Of a DNA stretch of 64,000 nucleotides, positions 62,821-64,000 are shown in pieces. The notes under the pieces were generated by a model. The model did no database searches and was not told the origin of the DNA. It worked only from the letters and a program-made list of their open reading frames with translations. The stretch is from contig NZ_JAEVLS010000005.1 in NCBI RefSeq assembly GCF_016801985.1, forward strand, positions 682,001 through 746,000, given 5' to 3'. Source of the DNA: Steroidobacter gossypii. Lineage in GTDB: Bacteria > Pseudomonadota > Gammaproteobacteria > Steroidobacterales > Steroidobacteraceae. The translations under genes were made by a program, and so were the position numbers. The stretch's first letter is position 1. Each line of letters starts with the position of its first letter.

Positions 62821-64000
62821 TCAGAACCGCGCCTTGGCGGAGATGAAAATCTGTCTCGGCGCGCCACGCAGCAGCGTCTGCATCGAACCGGTCGGATCGC
62901 TGACGCCGAAACCATTGGTGCCGATGGTGCCGATGTACTTCTTATCCGCGAGATTGGTGACGTCCACCTGCACGGTCAGCTGCTCGACCACGCCCAGCGC
63001 ATTGAAGCGATAACCCAGACCGCCGTTGAACAGCGTGTACGAGTCGGCGCTGGCGTCGTTCAAGTACGTGTAGAAGCGCTCGTCCGTGTAGTTGGCATCC
63101 AGCCGCGCGAAGAACGCGCCGTTGTCGTACGACAGTTCCGAGCGAACGAGCCATTCGGGAGCGTCCACCACTTGCTTTCCTGCCGTCGGCACCAGGGTAA
63201 CGCCTTGCGCTGTCTCGAATGTGTAGTCATCGTCATACTCCGAATCGTTCCAGGCCGCCGAGTTGAACCAGGTCAGGTGCGTCATCGGCCGCCAGGACAA
63301 CGCTGCTTCGACACCGTTGGTTTTCACATCGCCTACATTGGCGAACGAGCCCGTGCAACCACGGATGCCGATGCATTGTGGGATGCCGAGTAGTCTATCC
63401 TTGAAGTCGACGCGATAGGCAGTCACGACACTGTTGAATGCAGCGCCTTGGTACCGCCAGCCCAATTCGTAGTTGGTCGAGGTTTCGGGCTCGAGGGTGT
63501 TGCGGATCTCTTCGAACACCTCCGCGGACACATCGAAGGGTCCGCTATTGCTGCCCGGAAACGCGCGCACGTTGCGAGCGACGGAAGCGAACACTTCATG
63601 ATTGTCGCTCAACGACCAGTTCGCGCCGACTTGCGGCAGGAACGACTCGTCCGTTTCGATCGCGCCATTCTTCAGCGGGCCGCCGGCGACCGTCCAAATC
63701 TCGCTCTCGGAGCTCACCGAGCGGAAGCCGGCGTTCAAGGTCAGCGCGTCCGTGATCGACCATGTGTCCTGCAGATGGAACACGACCGTATCCGTGTCGA
63801 AGTCGTATTCCCACTGCGTGAGCAGGGGATTGCGCTGGAAGTCATCGAAGGAACGCGTTGGGCCCGCCACGTTGGGCTCGCCATAGAAGCGACGCGCCTG
63901 ATTGAAGTCGACGGTCTCGAACCACACGCCGCCTTCGATCTCGTGCGCGCCGAGCGAGAACGTGAGCGAGCTCACCACGCCCTGCCGATCGATCTCATAT
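62821..64000 (-). CDS. TonB-dependent receptor, N-terminus beyond right edge
   Basis: The open minus-strand frame runs from the window edge to a stop at 62821, giving about 392 residues of barrel sequence with typical girdle motifs (YELGWRYQGAAFNSVVTAYRVD, LTWFNSAAWNDSEY, GGLGYRF) and a C-terminal strand ending in IFISAKARF with a terminal Phe. The plug and signal peptide lie outside the window. It lies 16 bases upstream of the PhoD-like gene, so the two are probably co-transcribed, linking uptake with phosphate ester cleavage. Confidence 0.92.
   Translation of the reverse strand, partial: YEIDRQGVVSSLTFSLGAHEIEGGVWFETVDFNQARRFYGEPNVAGPTRSFDDFQRNPLLTQWEYDFDTDTVVFHLQDTWSITDALTLNAGFRSVSSESEIWTVAGGPLKNGAIETDESFLPQVGANWSLSDNHEVFASVARNVRAFPGSNSGPFDVSAEVFEEIRNTLEPETSTNYELGWRYQGAAFNSVVTAYRVDFKDRLLGIPQCIGIRGCTGSFANVGDVKTNGVEAALSWRPMTHLTWFNSAAWNDSEYDDDYTFETAQGVTLVPTAGKQVVDAPEWLVRSELSYDNGAFFARLDANYTDERFYTYLNDASADSYTLFNGGLGYRFNALGVVEQLTVQVDVTNLADKKYIGTIGTNGFGVSDPTGSMQTLLRGAPRQIFISAKARF

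Noticed and set aside
1-64000. CRISPR arrays, rRNA genes, insertion sequences
   Set aside because: No regularly spaced direct repeats, no rRNA signature and no transposase gene were seen on either strand.

Overview
This is 64 kb of a high-GC, Gram-negative chromosome. It has TonB-dependent receptors, lipid A modification enzymes, a minCDE operon and periplasmic SodC. The gene style (many TonB receptors, ECF/FecR signalling, plant-polysaccharide hydrolases, DUF6524, ECF42) suggests a gammaproteobacterium close to Steroidobacteraceae or Xanthomonadales. That placement is inferred from gene content only; no rRNA is present.

Layout. 1-5.9 kb: aldo/keto reductase divergent from a LysR regulator, a GST, a three-gene glycolipid-type operon (MGDG-synthase-like glycosyltransferase, YkoP-like protein, polysaccharide deacetylase) and an exported methyltransferase. 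6.18-6.52 kb: a tRNA-Ile(CAU) gene split in its anticodon loop by a 260-nt group I intron, the most striking element of the window. 7.2-11.2 kb: a run of small same-strand accessory genes resembling an immunity-gene island, with an Imm21-like gene, unknown genes and decayed duplicates. 11.3-24 kb: housekeeping and miscellaneous genes (FUSC transporter, FMN reductase, cytochrome lipoprotein, DUF899, DUF488, ECF42 sigma with its DGPF partner, minCDE, a QueC-like PP-loop enzyme, a PEP mutase/ICL-family enzyme, an XRE/ORF6N pair).

24.1-45 kb is an arabinan/L-arabinose locus. A minus-strand operon encodes GH43 arabinanase, an ABC sugar importer, intracellular GH51 and GH127. A plus-strand operon encodes alpha-ketoglutaric semialdehyde dehydrogenase, an AraD1/GguC-like FAH protein, a Gfo/Idh/MocA sugar dehydrogenase and a secreted GH51. 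A second minus-strand operon encodes aldose 1-epimerase, arabinonate dehydratase and SMP-30 lactonase. A FadR-type GntR regulator and an SSS symporter complete it. Together they describe extracellular arabinan breakdown, import, and non-phosphorylative oxidation of L-arabinose to 2-oxoglutarate. The three operon promoters share a TTGTCTGAGT motif, a candidate operator.

45.2-64 kb: exported amidohydrolase, a redoxin/cytochrome c/copper monooxygenase-like fusion, a single-domain response regulator, a CehA/McbA-type PHP hydrolase next to a TonB receptor, SodC lipoprotein, ArnT-like and EptA-like lipid A modifiers, an ECF sigma/FecR/STN-TonB receptor signalling cassette, a PhoD-like phosphatase and a TonB receptor running off the right edge.
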